In this document: in pieces, positions 15,475 through 24,805 of the stretch | Numbering within the stretch: position 1 is the stretch's first letter | How the letters are laid out: each line of letters starts with the position of its first letter | Origin: Colwellia chukchiensis | GTDB taxonomy: Bacteria; Pseudomonadota; Gammaproteobacteria; Enterobacterales; Alteromonadaceae | Direction: 5' to 3' | NCBI RefSeq assembly: GCF_002104455.1 | Contig: NZ_NBOC01000019.1 | Location: forward strand, 1-57,044 | DNA: 57,044 nucleotides | The notes under the pieces: model-generated | What the model was told of the DNA's origin: nothing | Database searches by the model: none | What the model saw: the letters and a program-made list of their open reading frames with translations, nothing else | Program-made: the position numbers and the translations under genes

Positions 15475-16116
15475 TTAAGGCTTTAAGCCACAGCCTCGTA
15501 ATATAAAGTCAGTTAAAAACTCAGTCACTTGTGTCATGTCGTCTTCTTCGTAATCGGCACGATTCATGATGGTGAGAATTTGCGTTTCAAAGTCGGCATA
15601 ATGTTGCGTTGTAGACCAAATTAAGAAAATTAGTTTAACTGGGTCAACGTTTTTCATTTCACCATTGTCGATCCAAACTTGAAAAAGCTTGGCTTTTTCG
15701 CGAACCCATTGTCGTAAATAGGTACGAGCAAACTCTTTTAAGTGTAACGCACCTTGAATAATTTCCATGGCATAGATTTTTGACGCCTGCGGGTGCTCAA
15801 ATGACATTTTTACTTTGGCAGCGATAAACTTTTCAATCGCTACCACAGGACCTTGGCTGCTATCAATGTCGCCGATTCCTCGGTCCCAGGTATCTAGCGT
15901 TAACTGTAAAACCGCATGGTAAATATTTTCTTTATTTTTAAAGTAATATAAAACATTGGCTTTGGGCAGACCGGCAGTATCAGCAATTGATTGTACTGTT
16001 GCGCCTTTATAGCCTTGTAAAATAAATTCTTTTTGCGCCGCAGCTAAAATAACGGCTTCACTGCGTGCACGAATGCTACCCGGTTTTTCATTGCTGGTTT
16101 TGGTGCTCACTGGCAT
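15475..16116 (-). CDS. TetR-family regulator, RutR-like
   Basis: A 213-residue repressor. The HTH lies at about residues 38-62 (Val-Gln-Ser-Ile-Ala-Asp-Thr-Ala-Gly-Leu-Pro-Lys...Tyr-Tyr-Phe). The rest tracks E. coli RutR: Asn-Val-Leu-Tyr-Tyr-Phe-Lys-Asn-Lys-Glu, Pro-Gln-Ala-Ser-Lys near 110, and Leu-Ile-Phe-Leu-Ile-Trp-Ser-Thr-Thr-Gln-His-Tyr-Ala-Asp-Phe near 165-180. RutR senses uracil or thymine and binds TTGACCA-N2-TGGTCAA. Perfect 14-bp cores of that box occur at 20105-20118 and 25635-25648, before nucleoside genes. No rut operon is here, so its role has probably moved to nucleoside/nucleotide uptake. It heads an operon with the EEP and phosphatase genes. Confidence 0.85.
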   Translation of the reverse strand: MPVSTKTSNEKPGSIRARSEAVILAAAQKEFILQGYKGATVQSIADTAGLPKANVLYYFKNKENIYHAVLQLTLDTWDRGIGDIDSSQGPVVAIEKFIAAKVKMSFEHPQASKIYAMEIIQGALHLKEFARTYLRQWVREKAKLFQVWIDNGEMKNVDPVKLIFLIWSTTQHYADFETQILTIMNRADYEEDDMTQVTEFLTDFILRGCGLKP

Positions 16117-16392
16117 AACCTTTTTGATATCACACTTATTAATGACACATATTTTACGTGTCGCATTATCTTATTTGTTGTTGACTAATGATTAACAAAA
16201 TTGACTAATTTACCCTTAATAATCAAAGCGTCATCAACTTAAGCGGCTCAGTTTAGTTTAAATGCTGTTTTAAGACACGACTAAATCTGTTTAGTCTCTG
16301 CTTTGGTGTTATAAATATAACCAATAATAAGGAATTTCTCATTGTTGATGGTTTGGTTAATTTATTACCTTTGCTCTAGACCTTAATAATTA

Positions 16393-16420
16393 AAGATAAA
16401 ATCATACAAGATTTTATCTT
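16393..16420. repeat. Perfect 11-bp inverted repeat
   Basis: AAGATAAAATC and GATTTTATCTT, separated by ATACAA. It directly abuts the degenerate RutR-like box at 16420-16433. There is no U-tract, so an operator or a leader structure is likelier than a terminator. Confidence 0.7.
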
Positions 16421-16433
16421 GACCATATGGTTT
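16420..16433. promoter_or_regulatory. Degenerate RutR-like box
   Basis: TGACCATATGGTTT keeps the left half and centre of TGACCA-N2-TGGTCA but loses the last two bases. It lies 329 bp before the receptor start and about 300 bp before the TetR start. Confidence 0.4.
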
Positions 16434-16762
16434 GTTTCTATGATTTTTTGCTATATCGATAGGACTTTTTCTAGTTTTTAGTTATAAGTGCTTTTGCTTA
16501 CTGTTTTAAAATGTATGTTAATGTATTGTTACTTGGGGTTTTATTTCTGTTCTCTTGTTTAAATGTTTCGAGTTAAAAAATAATTGTTAATATTTGGCAA
16601 GTCTAATGTAAATTTTTGTAATGAAAATGTAAGCGAACTCTGTTTTAATTTCTCATGAGATAATAAAAATGCCAACAACAACAATAAAAGTTTGCGTAGC
16701 GAACTTAAAATAAAGCATTGAATAAAACACAAAAAATTTAACTGACATCAAGGAATAATAGG

Positions 16763-19700
16763 ATGAAAACTCATCGGCTCTCACGCATTACTGGCGCTGT
16801 CGTACTTGCGCTTGGATTGTCAACTTCGGTTTATGCAAATACCACATCGTCGTCTATAAAAGGCGAAATTGTTGGCCCACAAGGCAACGCAGCGGTTGGT
16901 ACTACAGTAACTTTAACTCATGTTCCTTCTGGAACGACTCGCAAAGTTGTCGTAAATAACTCAGGTTTATTTGGTGCGCAAGGCCTGCGGGTGGGGGGGC
17001 CATATACTATCACTATTGATTCTAATCGCTTTAAAGATAGAGTTATTAATGATGTTTATTTAAAATTAGGTGAACCTTTAGATTTGCGTTTTGCCTTAGA
17101 TAACGACACTACCGAAACTATCACGGTAACAGGATCTCGATTAACCGCAGCTGAATTTGGCTCAACGAGCCCGGCAACAAACTTTAACTTAGAAGATTTG
17201 GAAACTGCCGCGTCTGCTGATCGTGATATTAAAGATTTAGTTCGCGTCGACCCGCGTATCAATATCGAAGAAAGCGACGGTGAAGAAGCCATTATTTGTG
17301 CAGGTAGTAACCCACGCTACAGCAGCTTAACCGTTGATGGTGTGCGCATGAATGATAGCTTTGGTTTGAATTTTAATGGTTATCCGACGGTGCGCATGCC
17401 ATTTTCGTTTAGCTCGTTAGATCAAATTAATGTTGAAATTGCGCCGTTCGGTGTACAAGCGGGTGGATTTACCGGCTGTAATATTAATGCGGTAACTAAA
17501 TCAGGCACCAATGAGTTACATGGTAGTCTATTTTATGATTATTCAAGTGACTCACTGCGCGGCGATAAAATCGAAGGCGAAGACATTGATACCGGCGATT
17601 ATACCGAGAAACGCTTTGGCTTTGATGTTGGCTTCCCATTAATTAAAGATACCTTATTCTTTTTTGGGGCTTATGAGAAACTGGAAGGTGCACAATTATT
17701 TCAATACGATGCGCTTGGTAACCAAATATCACAAGCTGAATTAGATCGCGCTATTCAAATTGCGCGAGATGTTTATAATTATGACGCTGGCGGTACACCT
17801 GCTTCTATGCCGGTTGAAGATGAGAAAGTCTTGATAAAATTAGACTGGAACATTAACGATGAGCATCGTGCATCATTGGTTTATAACTACAATGATGGCT
17901 TTCGCTTAGATCAATCAGATGAGCGCAATAACACAGTGACGCTGGACAATCACTTTTATGAAGTGGGTGCTAAGCTGAATTCGATTGTGGGTTCACTATA
18001 TTCAGATTGGACTGATGATTTTTCTACCGAATTAAGAATTGGTCGCATTAAGCTCGCTAACCGTCAGCAATCATTAGATGCAGATAGTGGATTTGGTGAG
18101 GTACAAATTGAACGTATCAACGGTGCAAGTATCTACTTAGGTCCTGATGATTCGCGTCAATCAAATGAATTAAACTGGGAAAGTGAAACACTTAAGTTAG
18201 CAGGGACATATTATTTAGATAACCACACAATTACAGGCGGTTATGAATATGAAAACCTTAATGTATTCAACTTGTTCATGCAGCATACGGTTGGTGAGTA
18301 CCGCTTTAATGGTTTAGATGACTTTGAAGCTGGCTTAGCAGATGATATTTACTATAACAACTCTGCTGGTACTAATAACCCAGAAGATGCAGCGGCAAGC
18401 TTTGAGTATGCAACTCATGCGGCATATATCCAAGATGAGTATGTGTTTGACGATGTCGACTTAACCATAGTATTTGGTTTACGTTATGACTGGTACACAA
18501 GCGACGATACGCCGAGGTTTAACGAAACCTTCTATAACAGATACAATATGAGAAACGACCATTCGCTTGATGGTAAAAACCTCTTACAGCCGCGCTTTGG
18601 CTTTAACTGGCGCGTTGAAGATAACTTAGAAGTGCGTGGTGGCTTTGGCCTTTACTCAGGTGGTAACCCCAATGTATGGTTATCTAACTCTTATTCCAAC
18701 GATGGTATTACCAACATTGACACTTACCGAAGTGACTTTCAGTTGTTAAACCCGGATGGTACACCGATTGACGGGCTATTTAGCGGTAGCGGCAACCCTA
18801 TCTACGATCCACTGCAAGAGCAAGTTGATGAAGTAGCTGCTAATGATCCATCATTAGGCAATGAGCCGTCAGTTAACGCAATAGATCCTAACTTTGAAAT
18901 TCCATCTGAGTGGAAATATAACTTAGGTTTTACCTACACCACAGATAGCGAATATATAATTCAAGGTGATCTATTATTCTCTCAGAAAAAAGACAGCGCA
19001 ATAATCGAGGCGCTACATTGGGATAACGCTAACCGCACTGAAGCCTCAGACGGTCGCGCAATTTATGACTACATTGTGGTTGGTCAGCGTAGCGATGGTC
19101 GAGATATCAAACGTAACTTCCGTAAAAGTGATTTCTTGCTAACGAACGCTAAAGAAAATGGCAAATCGACTACGATTTCAATTGCCGTTAAGAAAGAGTT
19201 TGATTACGGCTTAGATGCGTCGTTTGGCTATGCTTACAATAAATCAGAAGATGTTTCACCCATGACAAGTGCGGTATCATTTTCTAACTTTACCGGTTTT
19301 GCCACCACAGATGCGCAAAATCCAGGCTTAGCCACCTCAAACTATGAAACGCCACATCGCTTTACCTTTAACCTTAGGTACACAACTGAAATAGTGGACG
19401 GTTACAAAACTAACTTTACATTGTTTGGTTCGCGTACTAAAGGCCGTCCAATGTCATATGCCTTTGATGGTATGAGTGTAGGTGCAACTGAATTTAGAAG
19501 CCGTAGACACTTATTATATGTACCAACATTAGATGATCCAAATGTTACATATGCTGATGACTTTAACCATGATGAATTTAATGAGTTTGTCGAGTCGAAA
19601 GGCTTTAAACGTGGTGAAATTGTTGCGCGTAACTCACATAATGCAGATTGGCATACCCGTCTAGACTTTAGAATTGACCAACAACTACCGGGCTTTTATA

Positions 19701-19933
19701 AAGACCACAAAGCCAATGCGTACATTGTGATCAAAAACCTTGCAAACATGTTAAATGATGATTGGGGTGTTAAGAAAACGGGTAACTTTGTCGCGCAAAA
19801 CGTCGTTGATGCAAGGCTAAATAATGATGGAACTTATACTTTTAATGAGTTTATTCCTGAAAATGCCGAGCAAACAACGTTTTTAACGCAATCGCTATGG
19901 GAAGTTCGTATTGGTGTTAAATACAAGTTCTAA
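16763..19933 (+). CDS. TonB-dependent receptor with N-terminal carboxypeptidase-regulatory-like domain
   Basis: A 1056-residue outer-membrane protein. The signal peptide is residues 1-25 (ends Ser-Val-Tyr-Ala). A beta-sandwich domain of the CarboxypepD_reg type covers about 29-110, then a plug with Ile-Thr-Val-Thr-Gly-Ser-Arg (about 119-125) and Leu-Thr-Val-Asp-Gly-Val-Arg. The rest is a large barrel ending in Tyr-Lys-Phe, the aromatic end expected for BAM insertion. This is the Oar-like receptor class of marine Alteromonadales. Its place between the phosphatase/EEP/TetR operon and cdd-deoA, and a degenerate RutR-like box upstream, suggest uptake of nucleosides, nucleotides or their oligomers. 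The ligand is inferred only from context. A hairpin terminator follows. Confidence 0.88.
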   Translation: MKTHRLSRITGAVVLALGLSTSVYANTTSSSIKGEIVGPQGNAAVGTTVTLTHVPSGTTRKVVVNNSGLFGAQGLRVGGPYTITIDSNRFKDRVINDVYLKLGEPLDLRFALDNDTTETITVTGSRLTAAEFGSTSPATNFNLEDLETAASADRDIKDLVRVDPRINIEESDGEEAIICAGSNPRYSSLTVDGVRMNDSFGLNFNGYPTVRMPFSFSSLDQINVEIAPFGVQAGGFTGCNINAVTKSGTNELHGSLFYDYSSDSLRGDKIEGEDIDTGDYTEKRFGFDVGFPLIKDTLFFFGAYEKLEGAQLFQYDALGNQISQAELDRAIQIARDVYNYDAGGTPASMPVEDEKVLIKLDWNINDEHRASLVYNYNDGFRLDQSDERNNTVTLDNHFYEVGAKLNSIVGSLYSDWTDDFSTELRIGRIKLANRQQSLDADSGFGEVQIERINGASIYLGPDDSRQSNELNWESETLKLAGTYYLDNHTITGGYEYENLNVFNLFMQHTVGEYRFNGLDDFEAGLADDIYYNNSAGTNNPEDAAASFEYATHAAYIQDEYVFDDVDLTIVFGLRYDWYTSDDTPRFNETFYNRYNMRNDHSLDGKNLLQPRFGFNWRVEDNLEVRGGFGLYSGGNPNVWLSNSYSNDGITNIDTYRSDFQLLNPDGTPIDGLFSGSGNPIYDPLQEQVDEVAANDPSLGNEPSVNAIDPNFEIPSEWKYNLGFTYTTDSEYIIQGDLLFSQKKDSAIIEALHWDNANRTEASDGRAIYDYIVVGQRSDGRDIKRNFRKSDFLLTNAKENGKSTTISIAVKKEFDYGLDASFGYAYNKSEDVSPMTSAVSFSNFTGFATTDAQNPGLATSNYETPHRFTFNLRYTTEIVDGYKTNFTLFGSRTKGRPMSYAFDGMSVGATEFRSRRHLLYVPTLDDPNVTYADDFNHDEFNEFVESKGFKRGEIVARNSHNADWHTRLDFRIDQQLPGFYKDHKANAYIVIKNLANMLNDDWGVKKTGNFVAQNVVDARLNNDGTYTFNEFIPENAEQTTFLTQSLWEVRIGVKYKF

Positions 19934-19956
19934 CCCTATTTGCTAACATGCGATTT

Positions 19957-19986
19957 GAAAAAGCCAACAATTGTTGGCTTTTTTTA
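19957..19986 (+). terminator. Terminator after the first TonB receptor
   Basis: A 10-bp perfect palindrome AAGCCAACAA/TTGTTGGCTT, preceded by A's and followed by a T-run. Confidence 0.85.
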
Positions 19987-20090
19987 TGCCCTAAAATGGT
20001 TCGAGTATTAATGGTAAATGTTCAGATTAGATGCAGGCTACTGCATAGTCGTTCGATTATTTAATTGCTTTTTGCTCAGCTTTTTAATAG

Positions 20091-20118
20091 TATAATTATT
20101 AAGTTGACCATATGGTCA
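20091..20118 (+). promoter_or_regulatory. cdd-deoA promoter with RutR-type operator
   Basis: TATAAT at 20091-20096 is a perfect -10 hexamer. TGACCATATGGTCA (20105-20118) is a perfect 14-bp palindrome, extended to TTGACCA on the left, matching the RutR box. It overlaps the expected transcription start, 15 bases before the cdd start codon, so bound regulator should block transcription. Confidence 0.75.
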
Positions 20119-20133
20119 GAAAAGGGCGGATTG

Positions 20134-20565
20134 ATGTCACAAATAGAAAATACTAAAGTTCAGGCGCTAATTTCAGCGGCAAAAGACGGCTTTAATAAAG
20201 CCTATGCACCTTATAGTCAGTTTCGAGTTGGTGCGGCAGCATTAACGGCCAATGGCAAGATAGTAAAGGGCTGCAACGTAGAAAATGCATCGTACGGCTT
20301 AACCGTTTGCGCCGAACGCAATTGTTTGGCGCAAGGCGTAATTGCAGGCGAACAACGTTTTACGGCGATGGTTATTTATACTAACCAAGAAAAGTTAACG
20401 CCGCCTTGCGGTGCTTGTCGGCAAGTGATTGCTGAATTTTTAGCGCCAGAAGCATTAGTCATGGCGGTTAATAATAATAATAACAGTCAGCAGTGGACCG
20501 TGAGTGAATTATTACCTGATGCCTTTACACCGCAAGACTTATTAACCAATAAGGAAATTATTTAA
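20134..20565 (+). CDS. cdd: Cytidine deaminase (tetrameric type)
   Basis: The start at 20134 has a GGGCGGA-like site and gives 143 residues, the size of the small homotetrameric class (B. subtilis type) rather than E. coli's 294-residue enzyme. The longer frame from 20065 would cross the promoter and operator. Zinc ligands are Cys59, Cys92 and Cys95 (Cys-Ala-Glu-Arg-Asn and Pro-Pro-Cys-Gly-Ala-Cys), with catalytic Glu61. It deaminates cytidine and deoxycytidine to uridine and deoxyuridine in the cytosol. Its TAA overlaps the deoA ATG (TAATG), so the two are translationally coupled. A RutR-type operator lies directly upstream. Confidence 0.95.
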   Translation: MSQIENTKVQALISAAKDGFNKAYAPYSQFRVGAAALTANGKIVKGCNVENASYGLTVCAERNCLAQGVIAGEQRFTAMVIYTNQEKLTPPCGACRQVIAEFLAPEALVMAVNNNNNSQQWTVSELLPDAFTPQDLLTNKEII

Positions 20566-21881
20566 TGTTTATCCCGCAGGAAATCATTCGCTGTAAACGT
20601 GATGGCGGCTTGCTTTCACCAGCACAAATACAACACTTTGTTGATGGTTTAGTGACCTCTACGTTTAATGACGCGCAAGCAGGTGCTATGGCAATGGCGA
20701 TCTTCCAACAAGGTATGCAAACTCAAGAGATCATTGATTTAACTATGGCGATGAAAAATTCTGGCGATGTTTTGAGTTGGCCAGAATTAGACGGTCCTGT
20801 GGTTGATAAACACTCCACGGGTGGTGTTGGCGATAAAGTTAGCTTTATGTTGGCGGCCATAGTGGCAGCTTGTGGCGCTTATGTGCCTATGATTTCAGGA
20901 CGTGGCTTAGGGCACACTGGGGGCACTTCAGATAAACTTGAAAGCATTGCCGGTTTTAATGTCCAACCCAGTATCAAAGACTTTAAACGCATTGTTAAAG
21001 ACTTGCGAGTTGCGATTATTTCGCAAACCGACAATTTAGCCCCTGCAGATAGGCGTTTATATGGTATCCGTGATATTACCGCGACGGTTGAGTCAATTCC
21101 TTTGATCACAGCATCAATTTTATCGAAAAAGCTGTCGGCTGGGCTCGACTCTTTGGTCATGGATGTTAAAGTCGGCAATGGTGCTATGATGACAAATATC
21201 CATGATGCAACAGCCTTAGCGCAAAGCATAGTTAATGTTGCAAATGGTGCAGGCGTGCCAACTCAGGCGATTATTACCGATATGAACCAAGTGCTTGGTG
21301 CAACGGCCGGTAATGCCTTAGAAATGGCAGAAACGGTAAAATACTTAAATGGTACGTTACGCGAGCCGCGTTTACATGCGGTAGTGGTAGCATTGGCTAA
21401 AGCCATGTTGGTCAGTGCGAAAGTGGTTAGCAATGAAGCACTGGCAGAAGAAAAAATAAATGCCGTGCTCGCCTCAGGTGAAGCGGCGGAATTATTTGGC
21501 AAAATGATCCATGCCCTAGGAGGTCCAAGTGACTATCTCGAAGATCCATGGCGCAGCATGGTGCGAGCATCTTGTATTATGGACGTAATTGCGCCAGAGC
21601 ATGGTTATATTGCTGCAATGCAAACCCGTGACATTGGTATGGCGGTTGTGGGTTTAAAAGGTGGACGCACTGCCAATGGTCAGCAAATTGACCACAGTGT
21701 TGGCTTTGATAGAATTTTACCTATTGGCACTTTAGTGAATCGTGGCGATGTGGTAGCGCGCGTGCACGCCCAAAATGAGGATGCCGCTAAACAAGCAAGC
21801 CAGCAGTACCTTAACGCCTTGGCTATCAGTGAGCAGCAAATTGCTGAGCCAGCTGTGATTTACCAAAGTATTGTCGGTTAA
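20565..21881 (+). CDS. deoA: Thymidine phosphorylase
   Basis: The 438-residue protein matches E. coli DeoA (440). The N-terminus (Pro-Gln-Glu-Ile-Ile-Arg-x-Lys-Arg-Asp-Gly) and the signature Asp-Lys-His-Ser-Thr-Gly-Gly-Val-Gly-Asp-Lys (about 84-94) are conserved, as is Ser-Gly-Arg-Gly-Leu-Gly-His-Thr-Gly-Gly-Thr. It splits thymidine or deoxyuridine with phosphate to base and deoxyribose-1-phosphate. The latter would then be used by DeoB and DeoC, both encoded nearby. Second gene of the cdd-deoA operon; ends at a strong bidirectional terminator. Confidence 0.96.
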   Translation: MFIPQEIIRCKRDGGLLSPAQIQHFVDGLVTSTFNDAQAGAMAMAIFQQGMQTQEIIDLTMAMKNSGDVLSWPELDGPVVDKHSTGGVGDKVSFMLAAIVAACGAYVPMISGRGLGHTGGTSDKLESIAGFNVQPSIKDFKRIVKDLRVAIISQTDNLAPADRRLYGIRDITATVESIPLITASILSKKLSAGLDSLVMDVKVGNGAMMTNIHDATALAQSIVNVANGAGVPTQAIITDMNQVLGATAGNALEMAETVKYLNGTLREPRLHAVVVALAKAMLVSAKVVSNEALAEEKINAVLASGEAAELFGKMIHALGGPSDYLEDPWRSMVRASCIMDVIAPEHGYIAAMQTRDIGMAVVGLKGGRTANGQQIDHSVGFDRILPIGTLVNRGDVVARVHAQNEDAAKQASQQYLNALAISEQQIAEPAVIYQSIVG

Positions 21882-21930
21882 GTTTTTCTTCTTTTTCTTA
21901 ACTTTTCATAAGTTTAATGTTGGTTATATC

Positions 21931-21965
21931 AGCAAAAAAGCATGCGCATTGCATGCTTTTTTGCT
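21931..21965. terminator. Bidirectional terminator, deoA / tdk
   Basis: A 15-bp perfect stem (AGCAAAAAAGCATGC and its complement) around GCATT, with A- and T-runs inside the arms, between convergent genes. Confidence 0.9.
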
Positions 21966-21997
21966 TGAGTCTATCGCGAGACGTTGAAAAGGTTGGA

Positions 21998-22579
21998 TTA
22001 ATCGCACCAAACCTGTGCTTTAAAATGCTTGCGACACAGTGACTCATAACGCTCATTGCCGCCGACTTCAATTTGTGCACCTGCTTTAACAGCGTTACCA
22101 TTTTCATCGTAGCGCATAACAAAATTCGCTTTTTTGCCACAGTGACATATGGTTTTCAATTCCACTAGTTTATCGGCCCACGCCAGCAAAGCTGCGCTGC
22201 CGGTAAATGTTTCGCCAAGAAAGTCAGTGCGAATACCATAGGCTAATACCGGAATATTGAGTTCATCAACGATATCGGTCAATTGTCGCACTTGCGCTTT
22301 AGTGAGAAACTGCGCTTCGTCAATCAAAATACAGGCTATTTTGCTGTCATTTATTTGATGTGTGACTTCCTTAAAAATATCACTATGGTGATCAAATAGC
22401 AGTGCGTCAGCGTGAATACCTAGGCGCGATGATACTTTACCCTTGGCAAACCTATCGTCTATTTGCGCGGTAAATAGTAAGGTAGTTAAGCCGCGTTCTT
22501 GATAGTTATAAGACGATTGTAATAGATGTGTCGACTTTCCTGCATTCATGGTGGAATAGTAAAAGTATAATTGTGCCAT
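21998..22579 (-). CDS. tdk: Thymidine kinase (type II)
   Basis: A 193-residue cytosolic enzyme phosphorylating thymidine (and deoxyuridine) with ATP. The P-loop Ser-Thr-Met-Asn-Ala-Gly-Lys-Ser-Thr is at residues 9-17, the Walker B Asp-Glu-Ala-Gln-Phe near 88-92, and the lasso region Tyr-Gly-Ile-Arg-Thr-Asp-Phe near 114. Zinc-binding cysteines appear as Cys-His-Cys-Gly-Lys-Lys and a later Cys-Arg-Lys-His. Length fits the bacterial family (about 190-205). Probably the last gene of a leftward udk-nupC-deoC-tdk operon; the gap to deoC is 42 bases. Confidence 0.95.
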   Translation of the reverse strand: MAQLYFYYSTMNAGKSTHLLQSSYNYQERGLTTLLFTAQIDDRFAKGKVSSRLGIHADALLFDHHSDIFKEVTHQINDSKIACILIDEAQFLTKAQVRQLTDIVDELNIPVLAYGIRTDFLGETFTGSAALLAWADKLVELKTICHCGKKANFVMRYDENGNAVKAGAQIEVGGNERYESLCRKHFKAQVWCD

Positions 22580-22621
22580 TGTTATCCGCTGGTCCTTAAT
22601 GATTCAGGGGCATAATTGAAC

Positions 22622-23395
22622 TTAATAGCTCGATGTATCTGCCGTTGTAGTACTGGCGCCTAGGGTATTGAGTAAATTCGTTAACAAACTGCTAGCGCCA
22701 AATCTAAAGTTGGCTTTGCTGGCCCACTCGGGTCCTAAAATATCAGCTGCTAGCTTAAGATAAATGGCGGCATCTGCGGCGGTTTTTACTCCACCTGCGG
22801 GTTTAAAGCCAACGTTAATATTTTTAGCTTTAATTACTTTGAGCATCAACTCAGCTGATTTGGGCGTCGCATTAATGGCAACCTTGCCGGTTGAGGTTTT
22901 AATAAAGTCAGCACCGGCGGCAATGGCGATTTCGCTAGCTTGGCGGATCAGCGCATCGGTTTTTAATTCACCGCTTTCTATGATCACTTTTAATTGTGCA
23001 TTGTTTCCACACGCTTGCTTACAAGCCTTGACTAACTCAAAGCCAATGCTGCTATTACCGGCAATTAAGGCGCGATAAGGAAAAACCACATCAACCTCAT
23101 CAGCACCATAGGCAATGGCGGCTTTTGTTTCGGCAACTGCAATGTCGAGATCATCATTGCCGTGTGGGAAGTTAGTCACTGTGGCCACTTTAATCTCAGT
23201 TGTGCCTTGCTCTGCCAAGATTTTTTTTGCTAGTGGAATAAAACGCGGAAAAATACAAATAGCCGCTGTATTGCCACAAGGCGACTTGGCACTTTTACAG
23301 AGTTGGATAATATCATCAGCAGTTTCAGTGTCGGTTAAACTGGTTAAATCCATCATTTGCAGTGCACGTTGTGCGTAACTTTCAAGCGTATTCAT
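22622..23395 (-). CDS. deoC: Deoxyribose-phosphate aldolase
   Basis: The start at 23395 (GAGG 9 bases upstream) gives 257 residues, like E. coli DeoC (259); an upstream in-frame start at 23419 would add 8 residues without support. It cleaves deoxyribose-5-phosphate to glyceraldehyde-3-phosphate and acetaldehyde. The Schiff-base lysine lies in [10 protein letters not shown], and a second catalytic Lys in Val-Gly-Phe-Lys-Pro-Ala-Gly-Gly. Thr-Asn-Phe-Pro-His-Gly and Asp-Glu-Val-Asp-Val-Val are also conserved. It ends in the Ser-Ser-Tyr tail, whose C-terminal Tyr enters the active site in E. coli. Confidence 0.95.
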   Translation of the reverse strand: MNTLESYAQRALQMMDLTSLTDTETADDIIQLCKSAKSPCGNTAAICIFPRFIPLAKKILAEQGTTEIKVATVTNFPHGNDDLDIAVAETKAAIAYGADEVDVVFPYRALIAGNSSIGFELVKACKQACGNNAQLKVIIESGELKTDALIRQASEIAIAAGADFIKTSTGKVAINATPKSAELMLKVIKAKNINVGFKPAGGVKTAADAAIYLKLAADILGPEWASKANFRFGASSLLTNLLNTLGASTTTADTSSY

Positions 23396-23484
23396 GTTAT
23401 GTTGCCTCATTAATGTCAAAGGGCGATTATCATTGGCCTAGCGCAGTACACTAGGCGTTTAGTATTTGGGTAAACGAGCGTGTT

Positions 23485-24729
23485 TTATAAGCTGACGAAA
23501 ACACCGGCGATTGCAGCACTCATTAAGTTGGCCATGGTTGCGGCTAGCATAGCTTTCATACCTAAGCGCGCTATGTCGGGGCGACGACTAGGGGCCATAG
23601 AGCCTATGCCGCCTAATAAAATAGCGATTGAAGATAAATTAGCGAATCCGCAAAGGGCGAACGTGATAATGGCTTGGGTGGTGGGCGTTAGCGTGTCTTT
23701 TATTTCAACAAAATTAACGTAAGCAAAAAACTCATTAACCACGATTTTTTGGCCAATAAAGCTGCCGGCTTGTAACATTTCGTCAATGGGCACGCCGATA
23801 ATAAAGGCAAATGGTGCAAAAATGTAGCCTAAGATCCATTCTATGGTGATGCCTTCAAAACCGAATAAGCTACCTAACCCTGAAACCATAGCGTTAAGTA
23901 GGGCAATGATAGCAATAAAAGCTAATAACATAGCACCAACATTTACTGCCAATTTAAGGCCAGAGGCTGCACCCGTTGCTGCCGCGTCAATAACATTCGC
24001 AGGCTTTTCTCCGGCTTCGGCTAGCTCAACCTCTTGGTGGTTACTGCTAATATCTTCGGTTTCAGGAATTAACAGCTTGGCCATTAATAAACCGCCAGGT
24101 GCGGCCATAAACGATGCGGCGATCAAGTATTCAAGCTTAACACCTAAGCCTGCATAACCGGCAAGAATGGAGCCAGCAACAGATGCCAGTCCACCTACCA
24201 TGATGGCAAAAAGCTCGGATTGACTCATTTTAGCAATATAAGGGCGAATAACTAAAGGCGCCTCAGTTTGACCAACAAAGATATTGGCCGTTGCCGATAA
24301 TGATTCTGGTTTTGAGGTTTTTAATAGTTTTTGTAAGCCACCACCGATCACTTTTACTATCCACTGCATAACACCTAAGTAATAAAGCACAGCGATTAAG
24401 GATGAAAAGAAGATAATGACGGGCAATACTCGAACAGCAAACACAAAGCCGACGCCATTTTCAAACATGGCATCTGTGCCTAAACCACCAAATAAGAAGC
24501 TAATGCCGGCTTTAGCGCTGTCAATAACTTGCTGAACCCCGTTAGTAACAGAGCCTAAGACATCTTTACCAAAAGGAACATATAACACAAAAGCACCCAG
24601 TAATACTTGTAGGGCAAAAGCACAAGTTACCGTGCGCCAATTTATCGCCTTGCGGTTAGTCGATAACAGTAGTGCTAAAGCCAATAGCGCAAAAATGCCA
24701 AAGAGTCCTCTCAGTGCTGCTAAATCCAT
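23485..24729 (-). CDS. nupC: Concentrative nucleoside transporter NupC
   Basis: A 414-residue inner-membrane protein of the CNT family (E. coli NupC is 400). Many hydrophobic segments are visible. The CNT nucleoside-binding motifs Gly-Gln-Thr-Glu-Ala-Pro-Leu (about 156-162), [11 protein letters not shown] and Ala-Ala-Pro-Gly-Gly-Leu are present. A second Glu-containing motif (Pro-Ile-Asp-Glu-Met) and Asn-Glu-Phe follow. It would bring nucleosides across the inner membrane, driven by protons or sodium, after passage through an outer-membrane receptor. Between udk (76-base gap) and deoC (89-base gap) on the same strand. Confidence 0.93.
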   Translation of the reverse strand: MDLAALRGLFGIFALLALALLLSTNRKAINWRTVTCAFALQVLLGAFVLYVPFGKDVLGSVTNGVQQVIDSAKAGISFLFGGLGTDAMFENGVGFVFAVRVLPVIIFFSSLIAVLYYLGVMQWIVKVIGGGLQKLLKTSKPESLSATANIFVGQTEAPLVIRPYIAKMSQSELFAIMVGGLASVAGSILAGYAGLGVKLEYLIAASFMAAPGGLLMAKLLIPETEDISSNHQEVELAEAGEKPANVIDAAATGAASGLKLAVNVGAMLLAFIAIIALLNAMVSGLGSLFGFEGITIEWILGYIFAPFAFIIGVPIDEMLQAGSFIGQKIVVNEFFAYVNFVEIKDTLTPTTQAIITFALCGFANLSSIAILLGGIGSMAPSRRPDIARLGMKAMLAATMANLMSAAIAGVFVSL

Positions 24730-24805
24730 ACTTACCTCATTTTAAAAATTTTTATCATTATTATTGTTTTTATTACTTTATCAATATGATGGTTTTCACG
24801 CCTTA

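Larger units (their letters stand above)
16117..16762. promoter_or_regulatory. Long divergent regulatory region before the first TonB receptor
   Basis: This 646-bp AT-rich gap lies between the TetR operon and the receptor gene. Seen in it: a hairpin GACTAAA/TTTAGTC (16279-16296), a perfect 11-bp inverted repeat (16393-16420), a degenerate RutR-like box (16420-16433), a TCTCATGAGA palindrome (16651-16660) overlapping a GATAAT -10-like hexamer, and an AGG ribosome site before the receptor ATG. No gene was found. Confidence 0.5.

Noticed and set aside
16153-16175. GACAC/GTGTC repeat before the TetR gene as an autoregulatory RutR box
   Set aside because: The sequence does not resemble TGACCA/TGGTCA, so no autoregulation is claimed from it.
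20065-20133. Longer cdd start
   Set aside because: It would translate across the -10 box and the operator.
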